Assembly (NCBI RefSeq): GCF_042659465.1
Contig: NZ_JBHSSW010000003.1
Span: 186,001 to 250,000 of the forward strand
Length of the DNA stretch: 64,000 bases
DNA from: Ponticaulis profundi
GTDB lineage: Bacteria; Pseudomonadota; Alphaproteobacteria; Caulobacterales; Hyphomonadaceae
Direction of reading: 5' to 3'
The notes beneath the pieces are model-generated. The model was not told the DNA's origin and did no database searches. It saw only the letters and a program-made list of their open reading frames with translations. Positions 26,774-36,585 of the stretch are shown in pieces. Each line of letters starts with the position of its first letter. Within the stretch, counting starts at the first letter, position 1. Both the position numbers and the translations under genes were made by a program.

Positions 26774-27445
26774 CTACCAGGGCAGCTCGCGGCCTTCCCA
26801 ATCCAGAAATTTCAGCTCACCGCAATAAGGCGCAGCCTCAATCACCTGCTTCAGACCTGCCGCGCTGTCAGCTGTGTCGACCGTCGCATAGGGGCCACCC
26901 ATATCGGTCTTGATATGTCCCGGATGCAGGGAGAGCACTTTCACGCCTTTGTCGGCCAGATCTTCGGCCATGCATCGCAGCCCCATATTCAGCGCCGCCT
27001 TGGACGCCCGATAAGGCAAGGCGCCCGTATAGCTGCGGTCCGCAATGGACGCGAGGCCGCTGGTCACGGTTGCGATGGTTTTCTTCTGACCCGCTTCAAT
27101 GTTCGCAAGCAGCGCTTCGGAGACGCGAAGCGATCCGAACAGATTGGTGACCACAGCGCGCTCGAAGATTTCGTAATCAAGATCCCCGAACGAGCCATAG
27201 CCAGTAATGCCCGCATTGTTGATCAACAGATCCAGCGGCTGACCATCCAGCGCCCGGCTCACGGACATGATGTCTTCCGGGCGGGTAACATCCATTTTCA
27301 GAACGCGCGCCCCGATCGCACGCAACTCATCGGCTGTATCAGGGGCAAGCGCGCACGCAATGACGTCGGCGCCGTCTGCGCAATAGGTCCGGACAAGCTC
27401 CAGCCCCAGTCCCTTGTCAGCGCCGGTCACAAGAATACTGCTCAT
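26774..27445 (-). CDS. Short-chain dehydrogenase/reductase
   Basis: 223 residues from ATG 27445, which has AGGAGG nearby. A classical SDR: TGADKGLGLEL nucleotide motif at residues 7-17, NNAG in the middle, and the catalytic YRASK with an upstream Ser. It resembles the C-factor/sniffer-like subgroup by length. The substrate is unknown. Confidence 0.88.
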   Translation of the reverse strand: MSSILVTGADKGLGLELVRTYCADGADVIACALAPDTADELRAIGARVLKMDVTRPEDIMSVSRALDGQPLDLLINNAGITGYGSFGDLDYEIFERAVVTNLFGSLRVSEALLANIEAGQKKTIATVTSGLASIADRSYTGALPYRASKAALNMGLRCMAEDLADKGVKVLSLHPGHIKTDMGGPYATVDTADSAAGLKQVIEAAPYCGELKFLDWEGRELPW

Positions 27446-27526
27446 CTTACCCCTCCTGAATATGATCACACATTAGGAAGGGTGAAGGCTGCCGAAATCA
27501 GGCTTCAGTGATTGTTCGCAGGGCAA

Positions 27527-28225
27527 TCAGGCAGGCGTAACCTTCGCCCCACCCGAAGTATGGCTCGCCTCAATCGCATCAATGGTTTCTTTCCAGATCC
27601 CGATGCGATTGCCAGCAAATGACTTGCTGCTGAGCTGCGCCAGATGCTCTGCGCGTTTCAGCACGGTTTCTTCAAGCTTGTCGGCTGACACCACCTCATC
27701 CAGGAAACCCGCCTTCACAGCGTCTTTCGGCGTGTAGAGATGTCCTTCAGCGATGGCGCGGGCTTTTTCCAAGGGATTGAGGCGCGCCTTGGCCAGTTCA
27801 AAGCCGAACACGGGCAGGATCATCTTGATCGCCGTTTCGTTCGCGCCAATGCGGTATTGATCATCATCAACGCCATAGCGGAAGTCGCAAGACAGGAGCG
27901 TAAAGGCGCCCATGGCGATGCCATGCCCAGTGCACGCCGCAATGACCGGCATCGGATACTGCAAGAGCCGAGTGGTGAGTTGCGAGCCGCGCAGCACGAG
28001 TCCCGTCATTTCTTCCGGCGTACAGGTTGCAAAGAACTTCAGATCAAAACCCGCAGAGAAGGTGCCGTCGCGCCCCATCAGCACCACGCAGCGCGCCTCA
28101 TTGGTTTCCGCCTCGTCCAGCGCGCCATTCAATCCGTCCAACAGTGCGTGATTGACCGCGTTGCGTTTGCCATCATCCAGACGGATGACGGCGACCTTGT
28201 CTTTCATTTCCAGTGTCGCTGTCAT
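27527..28225 (-). CDS. Enoyl-CoA hydratase/isomerase family protein
   Basis: 232-residue crotonase-fold protein, shorter than usual hydratases. It has the oxyanion-hole segments GTFSAGFDLK and GHGIAMGAFTLLSCDFR. The catalytic glutamates of classical hydratases are not obvious, so it may be an isomerase or another crotonase activity. GGGGAG precedes the start. It may be in an operon with the ROK kinase gene 22 bases upstream. Confidence 0.85.
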   Translation of the reverse strand: MTATLEMKDKVAVIRLDDGKRNAVNHALLDGLNGALDEAETNEARCVVLMGRDGTFSAGFDLKFFATCTPEEMTGLVLRGSQLTTRLLQYPMPVIAACTGHGIAMGAFTLLSCDFRYGVDDDQYRIGANETAIKMILPVFGFELAKARLNPLEKARAIAEGHLYTPKDAVKAGFLDEVVSADKLEETVLKRAEHLAQLSSKSFAGNRIGIWKETIDAIEASHTSGGAKVTPA

Positions 28226-28247
28226 GTATTTTCTCCCCTTATAGTTT

Positions 28248-29171
28248 TCAGGTCCGGGTCAGCCAGGCTGCGCCGCGAACGCCGCTGTCATCACCCCATT
28301 TGTTTCGTACGATCCGGGTTTTCAGCTCGACAGGCCGGTCGGTCGCATTGAACACATAGCTGGCGATCCTTTCGGGCAGGACTGAATAGATATGCTCGAT
28401 GTTTGAGACGCCGCCGCCCAGGACAATGACGTCCGGGTCCAGCGTGTTCACAATGGTCGACAAGCCTTTGGCCAGATTGGTGACATAGGTATCGATCACC
28501 TCTTCGGCGATCGGATTGCCTTTCTTTGCGCGCGCCACCAGTTCGATGGCTGGCACTTTATGTCCTTTCAGATCGGCATAATCCTGTGTGAGCGCCGGAC
28601 CGCTCAGCCAGGTCTCAATGCAATCCGTCTGACCGCAATAACAGGGGCGCTGTTTTGGTTCTGCGCCAAGCAGGGGAAACGGATTGTGTCCCCATTCGCC
28701 TGCGAGGCGGTTGATACCTGTGTGCGGAATGCCGCGAATGGCGATGCCGCCACCAACGCCGGTTCCGATGATCACACCGAAAACAATCTCGCCATCCTTG
28801 CCAGCGCCATCCAGCGCTTCGGAGGCCGCAAAACAGGTGGCATCGTTGGCGATGCGGACGTCACATCCGAGCCTTTGGCTGAGGTCTGCCCCCAGAGGCT
28901 TTCCAATCAGCACCGTTGAGTTTGCATTCTTCACGGTTTTCAGATCGCTGGAGAGCTCGCCCGGAATACCGATCCCAATGGAATCCGGCACTTTATCAAG
29001 GCAATGTGTGCGCGCCTCTTCGACCAGCGCCACCACGGTTTCCAGAATGGCGTCATAGCCTTCCTGCGGTGTCGCGACACGCCGCGACCAGACCGGTGTG
29101 TCGTCCTCTCCCAGAACGATGACCGAAGTCTTCGTCCCTCCCAGATCAATTCCGATTGCGAACAAACACAT
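28248..29171 (-). CDS. mak: ROK family sugar kinase, fructokinase-like
   Basis: 307 residues with the ATP motif IGIDLGGTKTSVI, the EWGHNP histidine, the zinc motif CYCGQTDCIE, and GGGVSN near the end. The order and spacing closely follow E. coli Mak (manno(fructo)kinase), including the KNANST and NDATCFAASEA segments. It probably phosphorylates fructose or mannose. GGGGG abuts the ATG at 29171, so TTG two codons later (29165) is an alternative start with better spacing. Confidence 0.88.
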   Translation of the reverse strand: MCLFAIGIDLGGTKTSVIVLGEDDTPVWSRRVATPQEGYDAILETVVALVEEARTHCLDKVPDSIGIGIPGELSSDLKTVKNANSTVLIGKPLGADLSQRLGCDVRIANDATCFAASEALDGAGKDGEIVFGVIIGTGVGGGIAIRGIPHTGINRLAGEWGHNPFPLLGAEPKQRPCYCGQTDCIETWLSGPALTQDYADLKGHKVPAIELVARAKKGNPIAEEVIDTYVTNLAKGLSTIVNTLDPDVIVLGGGVSNIEHIYSVLPERIASYVFNATDRPVELKTRIVRNKWGDDSGVRGAAWLTRT

Positions 29172-29290
29172 CCCCCAAATGGCTTACATCCTTCATGGGC
29201 CAGCCTGCCCCGCGTCTGTCAACTCATTTGCCCTCTTGAACCTATCTCAATTTTCTACTTTAAATTGTTTTTATAATTCAGGAGGGATGA

Positions 29291-30286
29291 ATGGCCTACC
29301 CACTCGCCGTGATTTCAGAACGTTTCGGACCACCCGACAGCTATGAACTTCGAAACCTGCAGCCCGGCATTCCGGGGCCCGGAGAAGTGCGTATCCGTGT
29401 CAAATCTGCATGCGTGAACTTCGTCGATGTTCTGATGGCGACCGGAAAGTATCAGGTCAAACTGCCCCTACCCTGCGTACCCGGTATCGAATGCGCCGGC
29501 ATTGTCGATGCGATCGGTGAAGACGTCTCGACCCTTACGATCGGAGACCGCGTGCTTGTCAGTCAGGGCAATGGCCAGGCTTTCGCGCAGTCTCGCATCG
29601 CTCTGGCAGAGAAAGCCTTCCGCATTCCAGATGCCATGCCCTTTGACGAAGCCGCTGTGTTCAAGATGAACTACACGACGGCCTATCATGCGCTTGTGCA
29701 GCGCGGGCAAGTGAAACCCGGAGAAAGCCTGCTTGTGCTCGGCGCATCGGGCGGCGTTGGCTATGCCTGTATTGAACTTGGTAAAGCGCTTGGCGCATTC
29801 GTCATTGCGTCCGCCTCTTCCCCGGCAAAACGCACGCTGGCAAAACAGGCAGGTGCAGACATGGTCATTGATAGCCAGTCCGAAGACTGGCGAGGTGATC
29901 TGAAAGCCGCCAATCAGGGCCGCCCCGTCGATGTGATCGTCGACCCGGTCGGAGGCCAGATGAGCGAAACGGCGTTCCGGTCTCTTGCCTGGAATGGCCG
30001 CCATCTGATGATTGGCTTTGCCGCTGGCGATATTCCGCGCTTGCCGACCAATCTTGCCATTCTGAAGGGCGCAGCGCTGATCGGCGTCGATGTGCACCAG
30101 TTCACGGTACGGGAGAAACAGCTCGGGCTGGAAAACCTCGCAAATCTGTTCGCGCTGTATGAAGCAGGCAAGCTCCGCCCGCCCATTGGTCACCGCTTTC
30201 CTCTGGCCGAGTTTGCCGAGGCGATGTCACTCGTCGCTTCCGGCGGGAGTGTCGGCCGGGTCGTCCTCGACATGCCCGACGACTGA
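29291..30286 (+). CDS. Zinc-independent NADPH:quinone oxidoreductase (MDR family)
   Basis: 331 residues of the medium-chain dehydrogenase/reductase family without zinc ligands. The GroES-like half has a PGIECAG core, and the Rossmann half has LVLGASGGVGYACIELGKALG. It likely reduces quinones or enals with NADPH. AGGAGGG precedes the start. Its 3' end overlaps the amidase gene on the opposite strand by 60 bases. Confidence 0.92.
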   Translation: MAYPLAVISERFGPPDSYELRNLQPGIPGPGEVRIRVKSACVNFVDVLMATGKYQVKLPLPCVPGIECAGIVDAIGEDVSTLTIGDRVLVSQGNGQAFAQSRIALAEKAFRIPDAMPFDEAAVFKMNYTTAYHALVQRGQVKPGESLLVLGASGGVGYACIELGKALGAFVIASASSPAKRTLAKQAGADMVIDSQSEDWRGDLKAANQGRPVDVIVDPVGGQMSETAFRSLAWNGRHLMIGFAAGDIPRLPTNLAILKGAALIGVDVHQFTVREKQLGLENLANLFALYEAGKLRPPIGHRFPLAEFAEAMSLVASGGSVGRVVLDMPDD

Positions 30287-31897
30287 TTTACGGACAGCGC
30301 TCAGAATTTCCGGCCTGGCGTCGGCGCTCGGCAGATAGCCAGGCTCCGGGCGCAGTCCGCTGGCCTGTTCATAGTCATAGCCAATCGCGAGCACGTCGGC
30401 GTCGCTGCCTGCCGTTCCGAAGAAGGACAGGCCAATCGGAATGCCGTGCACCTCGCCCATCGGAACAGACAGATGCGGATAGCCTGCTTTTGCAGCGAGT
30501 GACCCGGCGCCCGACCAGTCCGGCCAGACATCGCCATTGATATAGTCAATGCGCGGCGCAAGCGGCCCGGACGGCGAGACAAGGAAATCAACCTCGTATT
30601 CGCGCAACATGCGATCAATACCAAAGCTGCCTGCACCCGCCTTCACAGCCGCTGCGAGGGCCGGATAGCCCGGATCATCCATGCCCTTTGTGTCTTCGGC
30701 CATCTTGAAGATGCTCTGGTCAAACAGAGCGAGTTCCTTGTCAGCATGCGCCTCGTTAAAAGCGATCAGATCCGCCAATGTACGCGTTTTGACCGTGTAA
30801 GGCGTTGCAGCAAGATAAGCATTCAAGGTCGATTTGAATTCATGCAGCAACAGACCGAAGGACTTCTCATCATAATTATCGATGGTCTGATCGAAGCGCT
30901 CGATTTCGACGAGCGTCGCGCCTTCCGCTTCCAGCACAGCGAGTGCCGCATCAAACCGGGCCTGAATGTCGCTGTTATCCCCAACCGAGTAGCGCAGTAC
31001 GCCAATGCGCGTTCCTTGCAACGCTGTGTCGCTCAGGCGAGACAGCACCTCTTCCGTGCTTTCAACGGCCATGGCCTGAAGCAACATGGCCGCGCCGCGT
31101 ACCGTTTTGGTCATCGGGCCCGCCGTGTCCTGCGAGGACGAAATCGGCACAATCCCGGCCTGCGGGACAAGGCCAACCGTTGGCTTGAAGCCGACAACGC
31201 CATTCACATTCGACGGACAGATAATGGAGCCATTGGTTTCCGTTCCCACACTGGCCGCCGCGAGAGACGCCGCGATTGCGGCCCCAGACCCGGAGCTTGA
31301 TCCACATGGCGTCCGGTCCAGCATATGCGGATTGTGCACCTGACCACCAAGCGCAGACCAGCCACTTACCGAAGACAGAGAGCGGAAATTCGCCCATTGG
31401 CTGAGATTGGTCTTACCAAGAATGACGCCGCCTTCGGCCCGGATTCCGGCAGCAAGCGGCGCGTCCGTGCGCGCATAATTCTCCGCCAGCGCAAAAGCAC
31501 CTGCCGTTGTCGGCATCGGATCCTTGGTGTCGATATTGTCTTTCAGAAGGATTGGGACGCCCGCCAGAAGGCCAATCTGCTCGCCATTCGCCCGGCGCGC
31601 ATCAATGTCGCGTGCCTGATCGAGCGCATCCGGATTGATCGTCAGCACAGATTGCAGTTCCGGCCCTGCCTGGTCGATCTGTTCGATCCGCAGGAGATAA
31701 GCCGCGACCAGCGCTTCGGAGGTCACCATGCCTGCATTCAGGGCCTCTACCAGTTCTGGCAAAGTCCTGGCAGTCCAGTCAGACGGCGCATATTCTGAGG
31801 GAGCGGCCACCACATCCTGCGCAAAGGCTGAGGGCCCACCGGATGCGCCAATCACACTGATGGCTGCAGCTGAAAGTGCGATACACCTGAATGACAT
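30227..31897 (-). CDS. Secreted amidase (amidase signature family)
   Basis: 556 residues from ATG 31897 (GGGGAGG upstream) with a Sec signal peptide (cleavage near SAFAQ). The amidase signature is visible: the catalytic lysine in LLKDNIDTKD, and CGSSSGSGAAIAA with the cis-Ser and nucleophilic Ser. It hydrolyses amide bonds of unknown substrates outside the cytoplasm. The last 20 codons lie opposite the end of the quinone oxidoreductase gene. Confidence 0.92.
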   Translation of the reverse strand: MSFRCIALSAAAISVIGASGGPSAFAQDVVAAPSEYAPSDWTARTLPELVEALNAGMVTSEALVAAYLLRIEQIDQAGPELQSVLTINPDALDQARDIDARRANGEQIGLLAGVPILLKDNIDTKDPMPTTAGAFALAENYARTDAPLAAGIRAEGGVILGKTNLSQWANFRSLSSVSGWSALGGQVHNPHMLDRTPCGSSSGSGAAIAASLAAASVGTETNGSIICPSNVNGVVGFKPTVGLVPQAGIVPISSSQDTAGPMTKTVRGAAMLLQAMAVESTEEVLSRLSDTALQGTRIGVLRYSVGDNSDIQARFDAALAVLEAEGATLVEIERFDQTIDNYDEKSFGLLLHEFKSTLNAYLAATPYTVKTRTLADLIAFNEAHADKELALFDQSIFKMAEDTKGMDDPGYPALAAAVKAGAGSFGIDRMLREYEVDFLVSPSGPLAPRIDYINGDVWPDWSGAGSLAAKAGYPHLSVPMGEVHGIPIGLSFFGTAGSDADVLAIGYDYEQASGLRPEPGYLPSADARPEILSAVRKSVVGHVEDDPADTPAGSDE

Positions 31898-31964
31898 GAC
31901 AGACCTCCCCTTGCCCGAAAGCATCAGTCTGCCTGCAGTCTCAAGGCATCACAAGTCCGGCCAA

Positions 31965-32855
31965 TCAGCCCGGCATAACACCGCTCGAGAGCGCCGCGCT
32001 TTCGCGGCGACGCGGCCAGAACTGATCCCACTCGCCTGACTGACAGCGTACCACAGAGCTTGTGACCGACGCGTCGTCCTTGCTCATGCCGCGCGCAATT
32101 GACAGCAGTTTGGAAACACCGACCAGATTGTCGCTGTCGGCTTTCAGAACGCCATTATAGTCATAGATGAAATAATACGCGTCTTCGCTGCTCGCACTGC
32201 ATGTTTCCGGCAGAGACAGCTCGCCCGAAATGAGCCCATTCTCAGAGGAGAGCACGGTCATGTTGTCATAGCTTTGAGATGACACAGCGCCCATGCGGTC
32301 ACGCGTATTGCCAATCGCGATCTGAAAAGCCTCGTCTTCCGAAAGTCCCTGGGCTTTCAAAGTCTCAACTGAAACCGTCGAGAGCGTCTCGGCACTGTCC
32401 AGCATCAGAACGGCCTGCAGGTCTTCAGTGAAAGCGCGCGCCGCGATGGGTGGTTCGCCCGGCTTGGTCGCTGTGGCCACAAAATCCGCACCGCGCATCT
32501 GGATCACCAGACGCTGATCGAAGTCGGACTGATCGACACCCGCCGTCATAATGGAAAGCAGGCGGGCCGCTTCTTCATCAAGAATGGATTGAAGCTGATC
32601 AGGGTTGGCCTGATAGGCGTCATAGACGAGATCGACATAGTTGAAATAATCGCAGGATTGCGCGCTCAGCCCCGTGCGGAAACCGCCATCTTCCAGCGTG
32701 CGCAAACAGAGATGATCTGTGCTGTTCGCCTGCATGACATCCATCAAAGTATCGCGAAACTCGGCCTTGGAGAGCTGTTCGCCTGCCTGAGCTGGCATAG
32801 CGAGCACCGCAAAAGCGGCAATGGTAGGAACGAGAGCGCGAACGCGATGAAGCAT
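31965..32855 (-). CDS. Secreted protein of unknown function
   Basis: 296 residues with a signal peptide (cleavage after MPAQA) and GGAGGG before the start. The central part (VIQMRGADFVATA, then LSEDEAFQIAIGNTRDRM) is reminiscent of DUF1444/YtpQ-type proteins, but this is a weak visual match. Several cysteines suggest a disulfide-bonded periplasmic protein. Confidence 0.65.
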   Translation of the reverse strand: MLHRVRALVPTIAAFAVLAMPAQAGEQLSKAEFRDTLMDVMQANSTDHLCLRTLEDGGFRTGLSAQSCDYFNYVDLVYDAYQANPDQLQSILDEEAARLLSIMTAGVDQSDFDQRLVIQMRGADFVATATKPGEPPIAARAFTEDLQAVLMLDSAETLSTVSVETLKAQGLSEDEAFQIAIGNTRDRMGAVSSQSYDNMTVLSSENGLISGELSLPETCSASSEDAYYFIYDYNGVLKADSDNLVGVSKLLSIARGMSKDDASVTSSVVRCQSGEWDQFWPRRRESAALSSGVMPG

Positions 32856-33102
32856 GACAGTATCCCTCCGGCTGATGACCTTTGACCGGTCATTCCCTTG
32901 AAAATCAGCGCGTTGGAACTTCTTTCCTCTTTTCAGAGCGCCTCAGGGACGCTCCGGAACCGGCTTTCTGCCGCTGGCTCACGCTTATCGTTAATCAAAC
33001 GTTAAAGACAAAGCTGTGCCATGGAAAGACGTAAAACGCGAATTACGCGTCTCCTCCGCAAGGGATATGCCAATCAGGGGAATTTCGGCCGTGTCTGCCC
33101 GT

Positions 33103-33924
33103 TCAGCAGGCTTCCTCATAACCAAGCTCGCACGCTTTCTCCCGCGCATCCTGAGAGGCAAACATGTCTGCCTCACCGCCTGCTTCATCGATCAGCGCAA
33201 TGCTGTAGAGATAGCAGCCAAGGGCATTTTCCTCTTCACATGCTTCCGAAAAGGTTTCCCGCGCCTCAGCCGGAAGCTCCGGTCCGCCCTGGCCGCGCGC
33301 CTGCATCAGGCCAAAATTCGCACAGGCCGAGGTATATCCGCCAATACAGGCTTTCTGATACAGTGTGCGCGCCTTCGGCAGGTTCTGAGAGACAATATCA
33401 TCGCGCTGGAGCACCAGTGCCAGATTGTGACACGCCGTCAGGTAATGGTCTTCGCAAGCCTGATCATAAGCCGCAATACCGGCCTCTGCATCCACCTCGC
33501 CACCTTCGCCATTTACCGACATCAGACCGTAGGAGAAACAGCTTCGTGCCGATCCCTGCTCGCAGCCAGCCTTGAAGAAAGCGCGCGCACCGGGCATGTC
33601 GACCTCGCCGCCCAACCCTTCATAGAGCAGCAGGCCGTGCATATGGCAGCCGTCCAGATTTTCCATCTGGCAAGCCAGTTTGAAGGCACCGCGGGCAAAG
33701 CGATAGTCTTCGCTTTCATAAGCGTCTGCTGCCTCATTGAAGGCGATCTCTCCGGATGTCAGCTCTGGTTCAGTGTCAGCAGCGGTTTCGGTGGAGGTTT
33801 CGGCTTCTGGCTCGACCTGAGCCTCCATGTCGGCTTCAGCCTCCTGAGCAATCGAGGCTGGGAAACCAAAGGCCAGAACCATAAGGCCGGCACAAAAAGA
33901 CGTCAGCAGAGAACCACGCTTCAT
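33103..33924 (-). CDS. Cysteine-rich Sel1-repeat (HcpA-like) secreted protein
   Basis: 273 residues: signal peptide, an acidic low-complexity segment rich in Glu and Ala (about 28-60), then about five Sel1-like helical repeats. Each repeat ends in a pair such as GC-MHG, SCFSYG, ACHNLA or ACANFG, so each is probably locked by a disulfide as in Helicobacter Hcp proteins. It is likely a periplasmic scaffold. A second protein of this class is encoded at 59734-60549. Confidence 0.85.
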   Translation of the reverse strand: MKRGSLLTSFCAGLMVLAFGFPASIAQEAEADMEAQVEPEAETSTETAADTEPELTSGEIAFNEAADAYESEDYRFARGAFKLACQMENLDGCHMHGLLLYEGLGGEVDMPGARAFFKAGCEQGSARSCFSYGLMSVNGEGGEVDAEAGIAAYDQACEDHYLTACHNLALVLQRDDIVSQNLPKARTLYQKACIGGYTSACANFGLMQARGQGGPELPAEARETFSEACEEENALGCYLYSIALIDEAGGEADMFASQDAREKACELGYEEAC

Positions 33925-34047
33925 AAACACTCTCACGTGTCAGGAGTTGGGAAAGGATCGGCAAAGTCAAACACATCGCGCTTTGTCATCGAAACCCTTA
34001 AACACGTGAAAATGGCTGCAGCGTGGCAAATGCTGAAATCCTGCCGC

Positions 34048-34722
34048 TTATCGCTCAACCTTTACCTCACCTTCAGGCTGCAAATCGCTGGAAACAATTT
34101 CCCAGGGCGTTTCAATGTCATCACCGCTGCGCTCCAGCGTGATCGGGCCAACCGTGTTAAAAGTCGTGCCATCGTTTGAACGTCCATACATTTGCACGGG
34201 AGCCTCAGCGACGGTCTCAGATCCATCGACAGCAACAGGCTTGCCAATCAGCACATGAAGTTCGTGATACTTCATCAGAGAGGTCGCAAATTCCTCTGCT
34301 GTTGAGCCACTGGCATCACCCTGATCAGCCCACAGGCTGTGCGCATACATATAGTTCTGGGTCTCCAGAGCACCGGCATACTTTTCCAGTGTCAGGCCGG
34401 CGCCGCGAATGCTCTGCGGATCAATCGGGCTTTCATCCAGAGGTTCCCGATCATCCGGCAAACCGCCCGGCTCGCCGGGTGCTGGCGGAATGAGTTCGCC
34501 TTCAAGCAAACCTTCAGCCGGATCTGTCCGCACCTGTCCCGGCGTTTCTGTCGGGGTCGGTTCCGGCGTCGTGGTAACTTCAGGCGTCATGGGGGAACTG
34601 GTTTCTGATGGCTCCTGGAACGGGCTATCGGTGCCTGTTCCATTGCCACAGGCGGCGAGACCGGCGCCAGCCGTTAGCGCCAGCGCAGCCAGTATGGAAG
34701 TCTTGTGACGTGTACGGCGCAT
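34048..34722 (-). CDS. Lipoprotein with Pro/Thr-rich linker
   Basis: 224 residues from ATG 34722 (AGGAG upstream). The lipobox LAAC puts the lipidated cysteine near residue 25. A Pro/Thr/Glu-rich linker (about 30-85) leads to a globular C-terminal domain (about 110-224) with LEKYAGALETQNY and later strands. The domain looks NTF2- or DUF-like but was not identified. Function unknown. Confidence 0.7.
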   Translation of the reverse strand: MRRTRHKTSILAALALTAGAGLAACGNGTGTDSPFQEPSETSSPMTPEVTTTPEPTPTETPGQVRTDPAEGLLEGELIPPAPGEPGGLPDDREPLDESPIDPQSIRGAGLTLEKYAGALETQNYMYAHSLWADQGDASGSTAEEFATSLMKYHELHVLIGKPVAVDGSETVAEAPVQMYGRSNDGTTFNTVGPITLERSGDDIETPWEIVSSDLQPEGEVKVER

Positions 34723-34820
34723 GCCGAATTCTCCTCTTTGAGTCAGAAAGGAGAACGCCGACCGCCCCTTGCGGTTCATTTCATGGAGGAAGTTTCAGGA
34801 AACGCATTCCCGGTGTCGGC

Positions 34821-34846
34821 AAAAAAGCGGGCCGAAGCCCGCTTTT
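34821..34846 (-). terminator. Terminator of the catalase gene
   Basis: A perfect 10-bp stem AAAAGCGGGC / GCCCGCTTTT with a CGAA loop, followed by further T on the minus strand. It lies directly after the catalase stop codon. Confidence 0.92.
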
Positions 34847-34856
34847 CCAATGACCA

Positions 34857-36371
34857 TCACTCTGCCGCTTGCAGCGGCGTGTTGTCGGTGACCGGCAGAG
34901 ACGGATCTCCATGATCGCCCGTCTCGAGCGCCTTGCGAACACCGGCCTCATAGTCCGGATGGACCTTTTTCAGCACGGCAAGCCAGCGCTCTTTCACAGA
35001 GTCCGACACCGGAGCCATGCCGCCTGCCATATTCTTGTGAAGGCGGTCGCGTTCTTCATCATTGAAGACCTCGGCATAGAGCGCACGCGGCTGGACATAG
35101 TCGATCTCGCTCTCCTCCTGCTCGAACCGGGCAACCACCGCATCCGGATCGATTTTCAGCGGCGGCTCTTCTGCACGCGGATCGGCCACCGGGCCATCAT
35201 ACTGGTTCGGCTCGTAATAAGCGTTTGGATTGCCAAAATCATTGGTGAAGAAACGCATCGCGCCATCCTTGTGGTAATGGTTCACCTTGGCTTTCTTCGG
35301 TGCGTTGGCTGGCAGCGCTTCATAATGCGTACCGATGCGATAGCGGTGAGCATCCGCATAGGACATGACGCGCGCCTGAAGCATTTTGTCCGGTGAGAAA
35401 CCAATGCCTGGTACGACATTGTTCGGGTTGAAGGCTGCATTCTCGACCAGCTGGAAATAGTTTTCCGGGATCGTATCCATTACCAGCTCACCCACCTCGA
35501 TCAGCGGGTAATCGCCATGTGGCCAGACTTTGGTCAGGTCGAACGGATTGAACTCGGTTTCCATGGCCTGCTCTTCGGTCATGACCTGAATGAACAGCTT
35601 CCATTTCGGATATTTGCCGTCCTGAACCATGTTCCAAAGCTCTTCCTGATAGCTCTCGCGGGTCTGGCCAATGATCTCGGCCGCCTTGTCATCGGAATAC
35701 CATTCATTGCCCTGCTGGGTCTTGAAGTGGAACTTCACCCAATGACGAACACCATCCTTGTTCCACATGGAGAAGGTGTGGCTGCCATAACCATTCATAT
35801 GGGCCGGGGAACGCGGAATGCCGCGATCCGACATCAGAATGGTGACCTGATGCACGCTTTCCGGCTGAGCCGCCCAGAAGTCGAACATGGCTTCAGGGGA
35901 GCGCATATTGGTTTTCGGGTGACGCTTTTGCGTGCGAATGAAATCGGGAAACTTGAAGGCATCGCGAACAAAGAAGATCGGCGTGTTGTTGCCCACCATG
36001 TCCCAATTGCCATCCTCGGTGTAGAATTTGAGCGAGAAACCACGCACATCGCGTTCTGCGTCAGCCGCGCCGCGCTCTCCGGCAACGGTCGACCAGCGAG
36101 ACAACACTTCGGTTTGCTTGCCGACCTCGGAGAACAGATCGGCGCAGGTATATTGCGTGATGTCATGCGTGACCGTGAATGCGCCCTGCAAGCCCCACCC
36201 TTTGGCGTGTACGACACGCTCAGGAATGCGCTCGCGGTTCTGGTGTGCGAGCTTCTCCATCAGATAGTGGTCCTGCATCATCAGAGGACCGCGCGGACCC
36301 GCCGTCTGTGACGTTTCATTTGTCGGATACGGCTTGCCGGATGATGATGTGAGGGTTGGTTTATCGGCCAT
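34857..36371 (-). CDS. katA: Monofunctional heme catalase
   Basis: 504 residues, a small-subunit (clade 3) catalase length. The distal histidine lies in ERVVHAKGWG, the STVAGE-G and VRGFSLKFYTEDGNWD blocks are intact, and the proximal heme tyrosine is in the SYADAHRYRIG segment. It dismutates hydrogen peroxide in the cytoplasm. ATG 36371 with AGGAG is used; an earlier frame start at 36431 is less likely. No OxyR-type regulator gene lies beside it. Confidence 0.95.
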   Translation of the reverse strand: MADKPTLTSSSGKPYPTNETSQTAGPRGPLMMQDHYLMEKLAHQNRERIPERVVHAKGWGLQGAFTVTHDITQYTCADLFSEVGKQTEVLSRWSTVAGERGAADAERDVRGFSLKFYTEDGNWDMVGNNTPIFFVRDAFKFPDFIRTQKRHPKTNMRSPEAMFDFWAAQPESVHQVTILMSDRGIPRSPAHMNGYGSHTFSMWNKDGVRHWVKFHFKTQQGNEWYSDDKAAEIIGQTRESYQEELWNMVQDGKYPKWKLFIQVMTEEQAMETEFNPFDLTKVWPHGDYPLIEVGELVMDTIPENYFQLVENAAFNPNNVVPGIGFSPDKMLQARVMSYADAHRYRIGTHYEALPANAPKKAKVNHYHKDGAMRFFTNDFGNPNAYYEPNQYDGPVADPRAEEPPLKIDPDAVVARFEQEESEIDYVQPRALYAEVFNDEERDRLHKNMAGGMAPVSDSVKERWLAVLKKVHPDYEAGVRKALETGDHGDPSLPVTDNTPLQAAE

Positions 36372-36585
36372 GATGGGTCTCCTGAGGGCGGCGGCGCTGG
36401 GGGCGCTCCTGGCTGTATGGAAAGAGCTCAATCAACCTGCCGTTTCGAAGCCCGTTCCATAAATTGCGTGAATGGACCCATAAGTTGTCTCAATAGCAGC
36501 CTTGCGCGCCGGTGTTCTGGTCCTGCCCGACGCACTGGTGCATGCTGGTTCAGAATCAGAGACACGATCCGAAAGCCGCCCCGAT

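Noticed and set aside
33016..34179. 387-residue plus-strand frame
   Set aside because: Antisense to the Sel1-repeat gene and the following lipoprotein gene; Cys and Arg-rich nonsense translation.
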